From: Rubrivivax sp. | GTDB taxonomy: Bacteria > Pseudomonadota > Gammaproteobacteria > Burkholderiales > Burkholderiaceae_C | Length of the DNA: 64,000 bases | Assembly: GCA_020852865.1 (NCBI GenBank) | Contig: JADYZZ010000053.1 | Span: 1 to 64,000 of the forward strand | Reading direction: 5' to 3' | Shown: one piece after another, positions 10,346 through 19,776 of the stretch | How positions within the stretch are numbered: the stretch's first letter is position 1 | Layout: each line of letters starts with the position of its first letter | Translations under genes and position numbers: made by a program | The notes under the pieces: model-generated | Database searches by the model: none | What the model was told of the DNA's origin: nothing | The model's input: only the letters and a program-made list of their open reading frames with translations

Positions 10346-12280
10346 ATGCCATCGGCCGACGGCGGCAGCGTGCTCGAAGGCTTCGCGCCACCGCGCGTGC
10401 ACCTGCGGCCGCGCGCCGGCGGCGGCTGGCTGCTCGCCAGCGCGCACGCGCTGCCGGCCCAACTGCCGAGCGTGATGCAGCGCGTGGCGCACTGGGCCGC
10501 GGCCGCGCCGGCGCGTGACGCGTTCGTCGAATGCCGCGGCGGACGTTTGGCGCGGCGCATCGGCTGTGCCGAGCTGCTGGCGCGGGCACGGTGCGTGGCG
10601 GCGGGCCTGCGCGCGCGCGGGCTGCACGCCGGGCGGCCCTTCCTGACGCTGGCCGAGCCGGGCATCGACCACGCCGTGCTGCGCGTGGCGGCGCTGGCCG
10701 CCGGCGTGCCCTTCGCGCCGCTGTCGCCGCAGCTGCTGCGGCTGCCCGGCGGGCCGGCGCGGCTGGCGGCCATCGTGCACCTGCTCGGCGGCGGGCTGGT
10801 GTGCGCCGACGATGCCGTCGTCGTGCGCGCCGCGCTGCGCGCGGTGGGGCTGGCGGAGCTCGAGGTCCTCGGGCGCGGCGAAGGCCGGCACGACTGGCCG
10901 CAGGCGCTCGCGGGCGCCGACGGATGCGACACGCCCGCTGCGGCGCTCGAGCCGGATGCCGTCGCCGCCGTCTTCTTCACCTCGGGTTCCACCGGCGCGC
11001 CCAAGGGCGTGATCACCACGCAGCGCATGCTGGCCGCCAACCAGGCTGCGTACGCCGTGCTGTGGCCCTTCCTCGCCGAGCGGCCGCCGCGCCTGCTCGA
11101 CTGGCTGCCCTGGCACCACACCTTCGGCGGCAACGACAACTTCCACAAGATGCTGTGGCACGGCGGCACGCTGTTCATCGACGACGGCCGGCCCACGCCC
11201 GAGGGCATGTCGGCCACGCTGGCCAACATCGAGGCGGTTTCGCCCACGCTGCACATCAACGTGCCGCGCGGGCTCGAGCTGCTGCTCGATGCGCTTGCGC
11301 GCGCGCCGGCCGCGCGCGCCGCGCTGTTCGCGCAGCTGCGCGCGATCTTCTTCGCCGGCGCCGGCCTGTCGCGCGCGCTGTGGGCACGGCTGCAGGCGCT
11401 GGTCGACGATCAGGCGCGTGCCGGCGGCCGCCGCGTCGCGCTCGTCTCGGGCTGGGGCTCCACCGAGTGCGGCTCGACGATCTGCCTCGTGCACCACGCG
11501 ATCGCGAGCCCGCAGGTGGTGGGCCTGCCGCTGCCCGGCTGCGAGCTGGCGCTGGTGCCGCTGGAGGGCGAGGGCGGCAAGTTGGAGGCGCGCGTGCGCG
11601 GCCCCAACGTCATGCCCGGGTACTGGCCGGCCGAAGCTGCCGGCTGCGGGCCCGCGGCGCCCGCCGGCGAACCCGACCGCTCGGCCTTCGATGCAGAGGG
11701 CTATCTGCGCACCGGCGACGCCGTGCGCCTGGCGGACCCGGCACGCCCCGAGGCCGGCCTGATGTTCGACGGCCGGGTGGCCGAGGACTTCAAGCTCGCC
11801 ACCGGCACCTGGGTGTCGGTGGGGCCGCTGCGGCTGGCCCTGCTGGCCGCGCTGGCGCCGCTGGTGCGCGAGCTGGCGGTCGCCGGCCAGGACGAGCCGC
11901 AGCTGGCGCTGCTGCTGTTTCCCGAGCCCGAAGCCTGCCGCGAGGCGGCCGCGCTGCCGCCGGGCGCGGCACTCGCGGAGATCGCGGCCGCGCCGGCGCT
12001 GCATGCGCGCATCGCCGCCGCGCTGCGTGCGCACAATGAGCGCCAGGGCGGCAGCAGCACGCGCGTGCGCCGCGCCGCGCTGCTGGCCGAGCTGCCGGGC
12101 GCCGTGCCCGGCGAGCTGAGCGACAAGGGCAGCCTCAACCAGCGCCTGGCGCTGGCGCAGCGCGCGGCTCGCGTGCGCGCGCTGTTCGCCGAGCCGCCGC
12201 CCGCGGGCGTGATCGACCTCGCCGACCGAGGCGGAGGACGCCCTTCCACCGACATCCCCTCACCACAGGCAACGCCATGA
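10346..12280 (+). CDS. Feruloyl-CoA synthetase-like acyl-CoA ligase
   Basis: ATP-dependent ligase of the ANL superfamily, 644 residues, the length of Fcs-type enzymes and longer than ordinary fatty-acyl ligases. Seen: P-loop FFTSGSTGAPKGV (about residues 209-221), the Fcs-typical stretch LDWLPWHHTFGGNDNFHKML, motif GWGSTECG, and the hinge YLRTGDAV. As in Fcs, the usual C-terminal GKxxR region is replaced by a longer domain with GELSDKGSLNQRL. The reaction is carboxylic acid + CoA + ATP to acyl-CoA, most likely a hydroxycinnamic or related aromatic acid. It overlaps the hydratase gene by ATGA. Confidence 0.78.
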   Translation: MPSADGGSVLEGFAPPRVHLRPRAGGGWLLASAHALPAQLPSVMQRVAHWAAAAPARDAFVECRGGRLARRIGCAELLARARCVAAGLRARGLHAGRPFLTLAEPGIDHAVLRVAALAAGVPFAPLSPQLLRLPGGPARLAAIVHLLGGGLVCADDAVVVRAALRAVGLAELEVLGRGEGRHDWPQALAGADGCDTPAAALEPDAVAAVFFTSGSTGAPKGVITTQRMLAANQAAYAVLWPFLAERPPRLLDWLPWHHTFGGNDNFHKMLWHGGTLFIDDGRPTPEGMSATLANIEAVSPTLHINVPRGLELLLDALARAPAARAALFAQLRAIFFAGAGLSRALWARLQALVDDQARAGGRRVALVSGWGSTECGSTICLVHHAIASPQVVGLPLPGCELALVPLEGEGGKLEARVRGPNVMPGYWPAEAAGCGPAAPAGEPDRSAFDAEGYLRTGDAVRLADPARPEAGLMFDGRVAEDFKLATGTWVSVGPLRLALLAALAPLVRELAVAGQDEPQLALLLFPEPEACREAAALPPGAALAEIAAAPALHARIAAALRAHNERQGGSSTRVRRAALLAELPGAVPGELSDKGSLNQRLALAQRAARVRALFAEPPPAGVIDLADRGGGRPSTDIPSPQATP

Positions 12281-13086
12281 CCTACCAGACCCTTGTCTTC
12301 GAACGCGACGCCGCCGACGCCTTCGCGACCGTCACGCTCAACCGGCCCGACAAGCTCAACTCGCTGAACGGCCAGCTGCTCGACGAGCTCGAACACGCGG
12401 TGCGCGCGGCGAGCGCCGACGATTCCATCGCCGCGCTCGTCCTCACCGGCGCCGGCCGCGCCTTCAGCACCGGCTTCGACCTCAACTCGGAGGACTTCGA
12501 GCTCGACGCCGAAGCCTGGCGCGAGGACATCCGCGCCAACTGCAACCGGCTGCTGACGATCTGGAACGCACCGATCCCGATCGTCGCGGCGGTCAACGGC
12601 TACGCGCTGGCCGCCGGCCTGGAGCTGATGATGTGCTGCGACCTGGCCATCGCCGCCGAGGATGCCCGGCTCGGCGAACCCGAGGTGCGCCACGTCTCGG
12701 CGCCGCCCTCGCTGATGATGCCGTGGACGGTGCCGATGCGGCACACGCGCTGGCTGATGTACACGGGCGACATGATCGACGGCGTGGAGGCCGCGCGCAT
12801 CCACCTCGTCAATAAGGCGGTGCCGCGCGCGCAGCTCATGCCCGAGGCGCGGCGCCTGGCGACCAAGCTGGCGCGCATGCCGCGGCCTGCGATCAAATTC
12901 GCCAAGGCGGCGCTCAACCATCAGCAGACCACGGCCGGCCTGCGCTCGTCGTGGGACTACAACCTCGAGACCACCGCCATGCTGCACGCCAGCGAGCCGG
13001 GGCGGCTGTGGATGCGGCGCCTGAAGGAGATGCCGCTCGAGGACTTCCTCGCGCTGCGCGAGGCGCCGTTCGAGGGCCTGGACTGA
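12277..13086 (+). CDS. Enoyl-CoA hydratase/isomerase family protein
   Basis: Crotonase-fold protein of 269 residues. The oxyanion-hole segments AFSTGFDL and NGYALAAGLELMMCCDLAIA are present, with an acidic residue at LGEPEV in the position of the second catalytic glutamate. Its position directly after an Fcs-like ligase suggests hydration, and possibly retro-aldol cleavage, of an unsaturated aromatic acyl-CoA. The sequence does not have the special features of the known feruloyl-CoA hydratase-lyase that I could confirm, so the exact reaction is open. Confidence 0.82.
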   Translation: MTYQTLVFERDAADAFATVTLNRPDKLNSLNGQLLDELEHAVRAASADDSIAALVLTGAGRAFSTGFDLNSEDFELDAEAWREDIRANCNRLLTIWNAPIPIVAAVNGYALAAGLELMMCCDLAIAAEDARLGEPEVRHVSAPPSLMMPWTVPMRHTRWLMYTGDMIDGVEAARIHLVNKAVPRAQLMPEARRLATKLARMPRPAIKFAKAALNHQQTTAGLRSSWDYNLETTAMLHASEPGRLWMRRLKEMPLEDFLALREAPFEGLD

Positions 13087-13107
13087 TTGGCGCCGGCAGG
13101 CCCGACG

Positions 13108-14523
13108 ATGGACGACGCGCATCCGCTGCTGGCCACGCTGGCCGCGCGCTTCGGCGCCGCGGCGGTCGTGTCGCCGGCCGATGCCGCGGGCCGGCCGATC
13201 TCGATCGGCGGCGACCGGCTGCCCGCCGTGCCGCTGCTGCGGCCCGCCGACACGGCCGAGGCGGCGGCCATGGTGCGCCTCGTGCACGAGGCCGGCATCG
13301 CGCTCGTGCCGCTGGGCGGCGGCACCGGGCTGGCCGGCGGCCAGCTGCCGGCCAGCGGGCGCGAGTGGTACCTCTCGCTCGAGCGCATGCGCGCCATCGA
13401 GGAGCTGGATGCCGTCTCGCGCATCGCCGTCGTACAGGCCGGCGTCGTGCTGCAAGCGCTGCAGGAGGCGGCGGCGGCGGCCGGGCTGCTGTTCGGCGTC
13501 GACCTGGGCGGACGCGGCGCGGCCACGGTGGGCGGCCTGCTGGCCACCAATGCCGGCGGCGAGCGCGTGCTGCGCCTGGGCATGATGCGCGAGCAGGTGC
13601 TCGGTCTCGAGGTCGTGCTCGCCGACGGTACCGTGCTCGACCTGATGGAGCGCGTGCTGAAGAACAACGCCGGCTACGACCTCAAGCAGCTGTTCATCGG
13701 CAGCGAGGGCACGCTGGGCATCGTCACGCGTGCCGTGCTGCGGCTGCGGCCGGCGTTCGCGAGCCGTCACGCCGCGGTGCTGGCGCTGCACGCACTCGAC
13801 GCGCTGCCGGCGTTGCTGACGCGGCTCGAATCCGGGCTGGGCGGCATGCTCTCGGCCTTCGAGCTGATGTGGCCGGAGTTCCTCGCCACGATGACCGAGC
13901 CGGGACCCGACGGCGCGGCTCCGCCGCACCGCATGCCGCTGCCGGGCGCGCGGCCGCAGGAGGCGCCGGGCTGGGTTCTGATCGAAGCCGAGGGCGGCGA
14001 CGAAGCGGCCGACGGCGCGCGCTTCGGCGCTGTGCTCGAGGCCCTGCTCGCCGAAGGCGCGATCGCCGACGCCGCCGTGGCGCGCTCGGAGGCCGAACGG
14101 CGCGCCTTCTGGGCCATGCGCAACGACGCGCAGCACATCGTGCGCCGCTGGCAACCGCTGGTCAGCCTGGACGTGAGCGTGCCGATCGCGCAGATGGTGT
14201 CCTACGTCGACGAGACGCGGCGCGCGCTCGCCGCGCGCTGGCCGGCGGCGCGGCTGCTGGCCTTCGGTCACGTGGCCGACAACAACGTGCACATGATCGT
14301 CACGCTGGGCGCGGGCACGCACGAGCGCTGCGACGAGATCGCCGAGGTCGTGTACGCGGGCGTGCGCGCGCGCCGCGGCTCGATCTCGGCCGAGCACGGC
14401 GTCGGCCTGGACAAGCGCGCCGCGCTGGCGCGCCATCGGCCGCCCGAGGCGCTGGCGCTGATGCGACGGCTCAAGGCGCTGCTCGATCCGCAGGCCACGC
14501 TCAACCCGGGCAAGGTGGTCTGA
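13108..14523 (+). CDS. FAD-binding oxidase, GlcD/D-lactate dehydrogenase type
   Basis: Flavoprotein of 471 residues. It has an N-terminal PCMH-type FAD domain (PLGGGTGLAGGQLP, GGLLATNAGGE, KNNAGYDLKQLFIGSEGTLGI) and a C-terminal FAD-oxidase domain ending LNPGKVV. The family oxidises 2-hydroxy acids such as D-lactate, glycolate or D-2-hydroxyglutarate and passes electrons to the quinone pool or ETF. ATG 13108 is preferred because GGCAGG lies 7 nt upstream; TTG at 13087 is also in frame. It is the last gene of the operon from 6432. The ETF-quinone oxidoreductase lies next to it in convergent orientation. Confidence 0.87.
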   Translation: MDDAHPLLATLAARFGAAAVVSPADAAGRPISIGGDRLPAVPLLRPADTAEAAAMVRLVHEAGIALVPLGGGTGLAGGQLPASGREWYLSLERMRAIEELDAVSRIAVVQAGVVLQALQEAAAAAGLLFGVDLGGRGAATVGGLLATNAGGERVLRLGMMREQVLGLEVVLADGTVLDLMERVLKNNAGYDLKQLFIGSEGTLGIVTRAVLRLRPAFASRHAAVLALHALDALPALLTRLESGLGGMLSAFELMWPEFLATMTEPGPDGAAPPHRMPLPGARPQEAPGWVLIEAEGGDEAADGARFGAVLEALLAEGAIADAAVARSEAERRAFWAMRNDAQHIVRRWQPLVSLDVSVPIAQMVSYVDETRRALAARWPAARLLAFGHVADNNVHMIVTLGAGTHERCDEIAEVVYAGVRARRGSISAEHGVGLDKRAALARHRPPEALALMRRLKALLDPQATLNPGKVV

Positions 14524-14569
14524 ACGCCGGCGCGACCGTGCGCCGCGACGCCGACACGGCCTTGTCGCG

Positions 14570-16243
14570 CTACATGCCCGAGTAATTGGGCCCGCCGCCG
14601 CCCTCCGGTGCCACCCAGACGATGTTCTGCGTCGGATCCTTGATGTCGCAGCTCTTGCAGTGCACGCAGTTCTGCGCGTTGATCTGCAGGCGCTCGCCGC
14701 CGGCGCCGTCTTCGACGAATTCGTAGACGCCGGCCGGGCAGTAGCGGCTCTCGGGGCCGGCATAGTCGGCGAGGTTCACCGCCACCGGCACCGACGCGTC
14801 CTTCAGCGTGAGGTGCGCCGGCTGGTTCTCCTCGTGGTTGGTGCTGCTGAGGAAGACCGAGGACAGGCGGTCGAAGGTGAGCACGCCGTCGGGTCGGGGG
14901 TAGCGGATCGGCTCGACCTGGCCGGCGGCATGCAGCCGCTTGTGGTCGGGCGTGCGGTTGTGCAGCGTCCACGGCGGCCGCTTCACGCCCAGGCGCGGCA
15001 GCAGCCAGTGTTCGACGCCCGTCATCAGCGAGCCGATCGTGTTGCCTTGCTTGAACCAGGCCTTGAAGTTGCGCGCCTGCGCCAGCTCGGCGTGCAGCCA
15101 GCTGGCCGCGAAGGCCTCGGGGTAGGCCGCGAGCAGGTCGTGCGCGCGGCCGGCGGCGAGCGCCGGCGCGATGGCCTCGGCCGCCAGCATGCCGGTCTTG
15201 AGCGCCGCATGGCTGCCCTTGATGCGTGCCGCATTCAGCGTGCCGGCGTCGCAGCCGACCAGCACGCCGCCGGGGAAGGCGAGCTCGGGCAGCGCCTCGA
15301 GGCCGCCGGCGACGATGGCGCGCGCGCCGTAGCCGATGCGCTTGCCGCCTTCGAGGTGCGTGCGGATCGCCGGGTGCGTCTTCCAGCGCTGCATCTCCTC
15401 GAACGGGCTGAGCCAGGGGTTCTGGTAGTCGAGCCCGGTGACGAAGCCGACCGCCGCCAGGTTGTGCGCCAGGTGGTAGACGAAGCCGCCGCCGTAGCAC
15501 TGTTCGTCCATCGGCCAGCCCGCGGTGTGCACGACGAGCCCGGGGTGCGCGCGGCCCGCATCGAGCTCCCACAGCTCCTTGATGCCCAGCGCGAACGTCT
15601 GCGCCGAGCGTCCCTTGTCCAGGCCGTAGCGCGCGATCAGGCGCTTGCCCAGGTGGCCGCGCGCGCCCTCGGCGAACACGGTGTACTTCGCCAGCAGTTC
15701 CATGCCGAGCTGGAACCCCTCGTGCGGCCGGCCGTCCTTGCCGATGCCCATGTTGCCGGTGGCCACGCCGCGCACGGCGCCTGCGTCGTCGTGCAGCACC
15801 TCGGCGGCGGCGAAACCGGGGAAGATCTCGACGCCCAGCGCCTCGGCCTGCTGCGCCAGCCAGCGCACGACATGGCCCAGCCGGACGACGTAGTTGCCGT
15901 GGTTGTCGAACACCGCCGGCAGCAGCCGGGATGGCACGCGGCGCGCGCCGCGCGACCCGAGGAACAGCACCTCGTCGCCGGTGACGGGCTGCTCGAGCGG
16001 TGCGCCGGCAGCCTGCCAGTCGGGCAGCAGCTCGGTGAGCGCGCGCGGGTCCATGACGGCGCCGCTGAGGATGTGCGCCCCCGGCTCCGAACCCTTTTCC
16101 AGCACCGCCACCGACGTGTGCGGCGCGAGCTGCTTGAGGCGGATTGCCGTCGCCAGCCCGGCCGGCCCGGCGCCGACGACGACGACGTCGTACTCCATGG
16201 CCTCGCGCGGGCCGTACTGGGCAAGGATCTCTTCGGGGGACAT
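14570..16243 (-). CDS. Electron transfer flavoprotein-ubiquinone oxidoreductase
   Basis: Membrane-associated FAD/4Fe-4S enzyme that moves electrons from ETF to ubiquinone during acyl-CoA and amine oxidation. The 557 residues show FAD motif VVVGAGPAGLATAIRL near residue 20, a ubiquinone-binding middle part, and the C-terminal cluster region with YCPAGVYEF and NCVHCKSCDIKDP, giving the four cysteines. A GAGGAG ribosome-binding site precedes the ATG. It is convergent with the FAD oxidase (46 bp gap) and lies downstream of the diguanylate cyclase on the same strand. Confidence 0.95.
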   Translation of the reverse strand: MSPEEILAQYGPREAMEYDVVVVGAGPAGLATAIRLKQLAPHTSVAVLEKGSEPGAHILSGAVMDPRALTELLPDWQAAGAPLEQPVTGDEVLFLGSRGARRVPSRLLPAVFDNHGNYVVRLGHVVRWLAQQAEALGVEIFPGFAAAEVLHDDAGAVRGVATGNMGIGKDGRPHEGFQLGMELLAKYTVFAEGARGHLGKRLIARYGLDKGRSAQTFALGIKELWELDAGRAHPGLVVHTAGWPMDEQCYGGGFVYHLAHNLAAVGFVTGLDYQNPWLSPFEEMQRWKTHPAIRTHLEGGKRIGYGARAIVAGGLEALPELAFPGGVLVGCDAGTLNAARIKGSHAALKTGMLAAEAIAPALAAGRAHDLLAAYPEAFAASWLHAELAQARNFKAWFKQGNTIGSLMTGVEHWLLPRLGVKRPPWTLHNRTPDHKRLHAAGQVEPIRYPRPDGVLTFDRLSSVFLSSTNHEENQPAHLTLKDASVPVAVNLADYAGPESRYCPAGVYEFVEDGAGGERLQINAQNCVHCKSCDIKDPTQNIVWVAPEGGGGPNYSGM

Positions 16244-16271
16244 GCGGCGCTCCTCGGGCGCGGCGATTCTA

Positions 16272-16290
16272 GGCGCCGCACTGCGGCGCC
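16272..16290. terminator. Perfect 8-bp-stem hairpin between the cyclase and ETF-QO genes
   Basis: GGCGCCGC-ACT-GCGGCGCC lies between the stop of the minus-strand cyclase (16308) and the ETF-QO start (16243). There is no U tract on the minus-strand side (CTTTCC follows on the plus strand only). It could be a weak terminator or an mRNA processing structure separating the two genes. Confidence 0.4.
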
Positions 16291-16307
16291 CTTTCCGTCG
16301 CCCGGGT

Positions 16308-17498
16308 TCAGGCGCCGAGCAGGCCGAGCCGCTGGCTCTCGCCGAACACCGGATGCGCCTCGTCGCCGTCGGCGGCCACCGCGCAGCCGCGACCCTGACG
16401 CTTGGCCTCGTACATCGCCTGGTCGGCGCGGCGCATGGCGTCGGGCAGCCGCTCGTCGGCGGCCACGCGCACGACGCCGAAGCTGAGCGTCAGGCGCGGC
16501 AGCCGCGCGTGCGCGGCCCGGCACTGCACTTCGGCGACGATGCGCGCCGCCACCGACATCGCGGCGTCGACGTCGGCGCGGCGCAGCAGCAGGGCAAACT
16601 CGTCGCCGCCCTGGCGGCCGGCGACGTCCTGCGCGCGCAGGTGCTCGATCATGCTGGCCGAGACGATGGTGAGCGCCTTGTCGCCGCTGGCGTGGCCGAG
16701 GTGGTCGTTGATGCGCTTGAAGTGGTCGACGTCGAGCAGCATCAGCACGGCGCTGCCGGGCGGATCGGTGCGCAGTGCGAGTGTCGCCAGGTCGTGGAAG
16801 TGGCGCCGGTTGGGCACCTGCGTCAGCGCGTCGAGGTTGGCCAGCGCGCGCAGGCGGCGTCGCGAGTCGCGCAACTGGCGCTCGGTGCGCTCGCACACCA
16901 GCGTGAAGGCGGCGAAGGCCATTACTACCGAGCCGAGCGCCGCGGCGGCCGCGCGCAGCGCCAGCGGCGCCGCCGGCGTGGCGCCCGGCGCCATGGCGAG
17001 CAAGGGTGCGAAGGCCGCCAGCGCCAGGGCGGCGGCCAGCGCCTGCAGCGGCGCGGCGTCGCCGCTGCTCGGGCCGCGCAGCAGCACGATGGCGGCGTAC
17101 AGGTGCAGCACGAGCGCACAGGCGCTGCCGATCCACGGCGCGAGCGGCCCGCCGCGGGCCGCGCCGGCCAGTGCGAGTGTGCTCGCCGCGGCGAGCAGCG
17201 TGAGGTCGACACGCTCGTCGCCCGGCAGTACCGGGCGCGCGTGGAAGCGGCGCAGACCGAGCAGCGTGACGATCGGCCACTGCATCAGCAGCAGGTCGGC
17301 CGCCGCCTGCGCCGCCGGCGTCGAACTGAGCGCTGCCACGCACGCGCCGAGCGTCGTGAGCCAGAGCGCGGCCACCCACCACAGCCAGCCGCGGTAGCGC
17401 TGGCGGCGCAGGCCGAAGCCGGTGAGCGAGGCCGCGCACACCGAGAGGGCCGCGGCGGCGACGACGAGGACTTCGGCCGAGGGGTTCACGCGCGGCAT
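16308..17498 (-). CDS. Membrane diguanylate cyclase (GGDEF domain)
   Basis: Makes cyclic di-GMP from GTP. 396 residues from the ATG at 17498. About six to seven hydrophobic segments fill residues 8-200, a short coiled linker follows, then a complete GGDEF domain. The metal/substrate motif LLDVDHFKRINDHLGH (255-269) and GGDEF (297-301) are intact. The allosteric inhibition site RAQD (288-291) lies exactly five residues upstream, so an active, feedback-controlled enzyme is expected. The sensor part is not a named domain that I recognise. Confidence 0.9.
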   Translation of the reverse strand: MPRVNPSAEVLVVAAAALSVCAASLTGFGLRRQRYRGWLWWVAALWLTTLGACVAALSSTPAAQAAADLLLMQWPIVTLLGLRRFHARPVLPGDERVDLTLLAAASTLALAGAARGGPLAPWIGSACALVLHLYAAIVLLRGPSSGDAAPLQALAAALALAAFAPLLAMAPGATPAAPLALRAAAAALGSVVMAFAAFTLVCERTERQLRDSRRRLRALANLDALTQVPNRRHFHDLATLALRTDPPGSAVLMLLDVDHFKRINDHLGHASGDKALTIVSASMIEHLRAQDVAGRQGGDEFALLLRRADVDAAMSVAARIVAEVQCRAAHARLPRLTLSFGVVRVAADERLPDAMRRADQAMYEAKRQGRGCAVAADGDEAHPVFGESQRLGLLGA

Positions 17499-17841
17499 TC
17501 TGGTCAGGCGCAGGGGCGCTGTCGTCGCCCGAAAGGCGGAGCCCTGCAACCGGTTGCTACGGCGCGGGCGGGTACGATGCGCGCTGCGGCGCAAGGCGGC
17601 GGCGCGCGCGCGAGGCGGCTGGAGTCCGACGATGGCGATGACGGTGCAGCGATGGCAGGCGAGGGGTGCGGGCGGCTGCGCCGCGGGTGACGTGCCGACA
17701 CAACCGTTGCGCCCGATCGCGCCGGCCGTGGCCCCGCGCCGGGCGGACCCGCAGGGCGGGATCGGCCCGCAGCGGGCGCTGCATCGCATGCCCTTGCGCG
17801 GCGGCTGCGCGCCGCCGGCCGGCGCCGCCGGCTGAACGGCG
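17499..17841. other. 343-bp divergent intergenic region without a supported gene
   Basis: This region separates the divergent cyclase and EI24-family genes and presumably carries both promoters. Open frames exist on both strands but are Arg/Ala-rich, lack ribosome-binding sites and resemble nothing known. A TACGAT hexamer at 17573-17578 resembles a -10 box but lacks a -35 at the right spacing. No convincing operator was seen. Confidence 0.6.
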
Positions 17842-18831
17842 ATGCGGGGTCTTGTCGACGCCGGCTGGCGCGCGCTGCTTTATTGCCTGCATCCGCGCGT
17901 GCTGCTGTGGTCGCTCGCCCCGCTGGCGCTGGCCGGCGGCGGCCTGGCGCTGGCCGGCTGGGCCTTCTGGGAGCAGGCGGTGTCGGGGGTGCGCGCACTG
18001 CTCGAGCGCTCCGAACTGCTCAACGTGCTGCTCGACTGGCTGGCAGCGCACGGCGCGGCGCAGCTGCGCGTGGTGCTGGCGCCGCTGCTCGTGGTGCTGG
18101 TGGCCGTGCCGCTGGTGGTGCTGCTCACGCTGCTGCTGGTCAGCGCGTTCGTCACGCCGGCGGTCGTGCGGCTGGTCGCGGCGCGGCGCTTCCCCGCCCT
18201 CGAGCAGCGCCGTGGTGCGGGCTTCGTGCAGTCGCTGCTGTGGACCCTGGCCTGCACGCTGGCCGCGCTGGCGGCGCTGCTGTGCAGCCTGCCGCTGTGG
18301 CTGGTGCCGCCGCTCGCGCTCGTGCTGCCGGCGTTGATATGGGGTTGGCTGACCTGCCGGGTGCTCGCCTTCGACGCCCTCGCGCTGCACGCGAGCGCAG
18401 CCGAACGCCGCTGGCTGCTGCGCCGGCGGCGCTGGCCGCTGTTGCTGATGGGCACCGCCTGCGGCGCGCTCGGCGCGCTGCCTTCGCTGCTGTGGGCCCT
18501 GGGCGCGGTGGCGCTGGTCTTCGCGCCGATCCTGCTCGTCGTCTCGGTGTGGCTGTACACGATCGTGTTCGCCTTCGCCGCCTGCTGGTTCGTGCACTAC
18601 CTGCTGAGCGAGCTCGTGCGCCTGCGCGGCGTGCCGCCGGCGGACGCGGGCGCCGCGGCGGGCGCAGGCGAGCCAGGCCGCGAAGGCGGATCAGGCGGCG
18701 CGAACGCAGCACGCGGTCCGGAGGACCCGGGCAGCCGATGCCGCCCGAGCGTGACAAGCGTGACGAGAGGGACAAGCGACAGAAGCGGCGCGGGCGCCGC
18801 CAGCCCGGGCCCCCCATGGACATCGGCCTGA
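17842..18831 (+). CDS. EI24/CysZ-family inner-membrane protein
   Basis: Integral membrane protein of 329 residues with roughly six hydrophobic spans between residues 20 and 255. It starts MRGLVDAGWRALLYCLHP, which matches the EI24/CysZ/DUF540 group. CysZ proteins mediate sulfate uptake, but many proteobacterial EI24 members are uncharacterised, so transport specificity is not assigned. The last 60 or so residues are Gly/Ala/Ser-rich and look like read-through into a low-complexity tail. The 3' end overlaps the CinA-type gene by 16 nt. Confidence 0.78.
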   Translation: MRGLVDAGWRALLYCLHPRVLLWSLAPLALAGGGLALAGWAFWEQAVSGVRALLERSELLNVLLDWLAAHGAAQLRVVLAPLLVVLVAVPLVVLLTLLLVSAFVTPAVVRLVAARRFPALEQRRGAGFVQSLLWTLACTLAALAALLCSLPLWLVPPLALVLPALIWGWLTCRVLAFDALALHASAAERRWLLRRRRWPLLLMGTACGALGALPSLLWALGAVALVFAPILLVVSVWLYTIVFAFAACWFVHYLLSELVRLRGVPPADAGAAAGAGEPGREGGSGGANAARGPEDPGSRCRPSVTSVTRGTSDRSGAGAASPGPPWTSA

Positions 18832-19616
18832 TCGTCATCGGCGACGAGATCCTCTCGGGCAAGCGCAGCGACAAGCACCTGCCCAAGGTCATCGAGCTGC
18901 TGGCCGCGCGCGGCCTGGCACTGGCCTGGGCGCGCTACGTCGGCGACGAGCGGGCGCACATCACGGCCGTGCTGCGCGCAGCCTGCACGAGTGGTGATCT
19001 CGTGTTCAGTACCGGCGGCATCGGCGCCACGCCCGATGACCACACGCGCCAGGCGGCCGCCGCTGCGCTGGGCCGCGAACTGGTGCTGCACCCCGAGGCC
19101 GAGGCGCTGATCGTCGAACGCATGCGCGAGCAGGCACGCGAGCAGGGCCTGGCCTTCGAGCCCGAGCGGCCCGACAACCTGCACCGCCTGAACATGGGCG
19201 TGTTCCCGGCCGGTGCGCAACTGATCCCGAACCCGTACAACAAGATCCCGGGCTTCTCGGTCGACCATGTGCACTTCGTGCCGGGATTCCCGGTGATGGC
19301 CTGGCCGATGATCGAGTGGGTCCTCGATCGCCGCTACGCGGATCTGCACGGTGCGGGCCGCAGCCGCGAGCGCTCGGTGATCGTCTTCGGCTCGATGGAG
19401 GCGACGCTCACCCCGTTGATGGAGCGCATCGAGGCCGAGTTCCCGGGCGTGCGCGTGTTCAGCCTGCCCAGCGTCGACCATCCGCAATGGGGCCGCCACA
19501 TCGAACTGGGCGTCAAGGGTGCCGCCGGAGGCATCGACCCGCAAGCGGCCTTTGCCGCACTCCAGGCGGGTCTGGAGCGGCTGGGCGCCCGGCTAGGACC
19601 GAAAATGGTGCGCTGA
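18816..19616 (+). CDS. CinA-type molybdopterin-binding-domain protein
   Basis: Homologue of the N-terminal (MoCF-like) half of competence/damage-inducible protein CinA, 266 residues. It begins MDIGLIVIGDEILSGKRSDKH and has the ligand loop FSTGGIGATPDD. It lacks the C-terminal nicotinamide-nucleotide amidase half, as is common for this short form. An in-frame ATG at 18738 would add 26 residues rich in Lys/Arg/Glu; I prefer 18816 because the conserved fold starts there, although neither start has a well-placed Shine-Dalgarno. It is coupled to the EI24 gene. The role is unknown; pyrophosphatase activity is known for CinA relatives. Confidence 0.82.
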   Translation: MDIGLIVIGDEILSGKRSDKHLPKVIELLAARGLALAWARYVGDERAHITAVLRAACTSGDLVFSTGGIGATPDDHTRQAAAAALGRELVLHPEAEALIVERMREQAREQGLAFEPERPDNLHRLNMGVFPAGAQLIPNPYNKIPGFSVDHVHFVPGFPVMAWPMIEWVLDRRYADLHGAGRSRERSVIVFGSMEATLTPLMERIEAEFPGVRVFSLPSVDHPQWGRHIELGVKGAAGGIDPQAAFAALQAGLERLGARLGPKMVR

Positions 19617-19718
19617 GCCCGAGCTCATGCACGGACCTGGTGCGTCGATCCGCTCGCGCGGCGGGGCAAGCGCAAGGCGCGCCGCGCCCGCGGCGCGACG
19701 GCGCGGCTTGTCGCGCCG

Positions 19719-19734
19719 TGGCATGGTTCCTGCA
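19719..19734 (+). promoter_or_regulatory. Sigma-54 promoter of glnA
   Basis: TGGCATGGTTCCTGCA places the -24 GG (19720-19721) and -12 GC (19732-19733) exactly 10 bp apart and differs from the TGGCAC-N5-TTGCA consensus at two positions. Transcription should start about 12 bp downstream, near 19745. The leader carries a strong GAAGGAG 7 nt before the ATG. NtrC, encoded 3 kb downstream, is the expected activator. Confidence 0.8.
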
Positions 19735-19776
19735 AAGATCGTCCGTTCGCATCCGAATCCCCGAAGGAGAGACTGA

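Noticed and set aside
17554..17578. TTGCTA...TACGAT promoter for the EI24 gene
   Set aside because: The spacer is only 13 bp.
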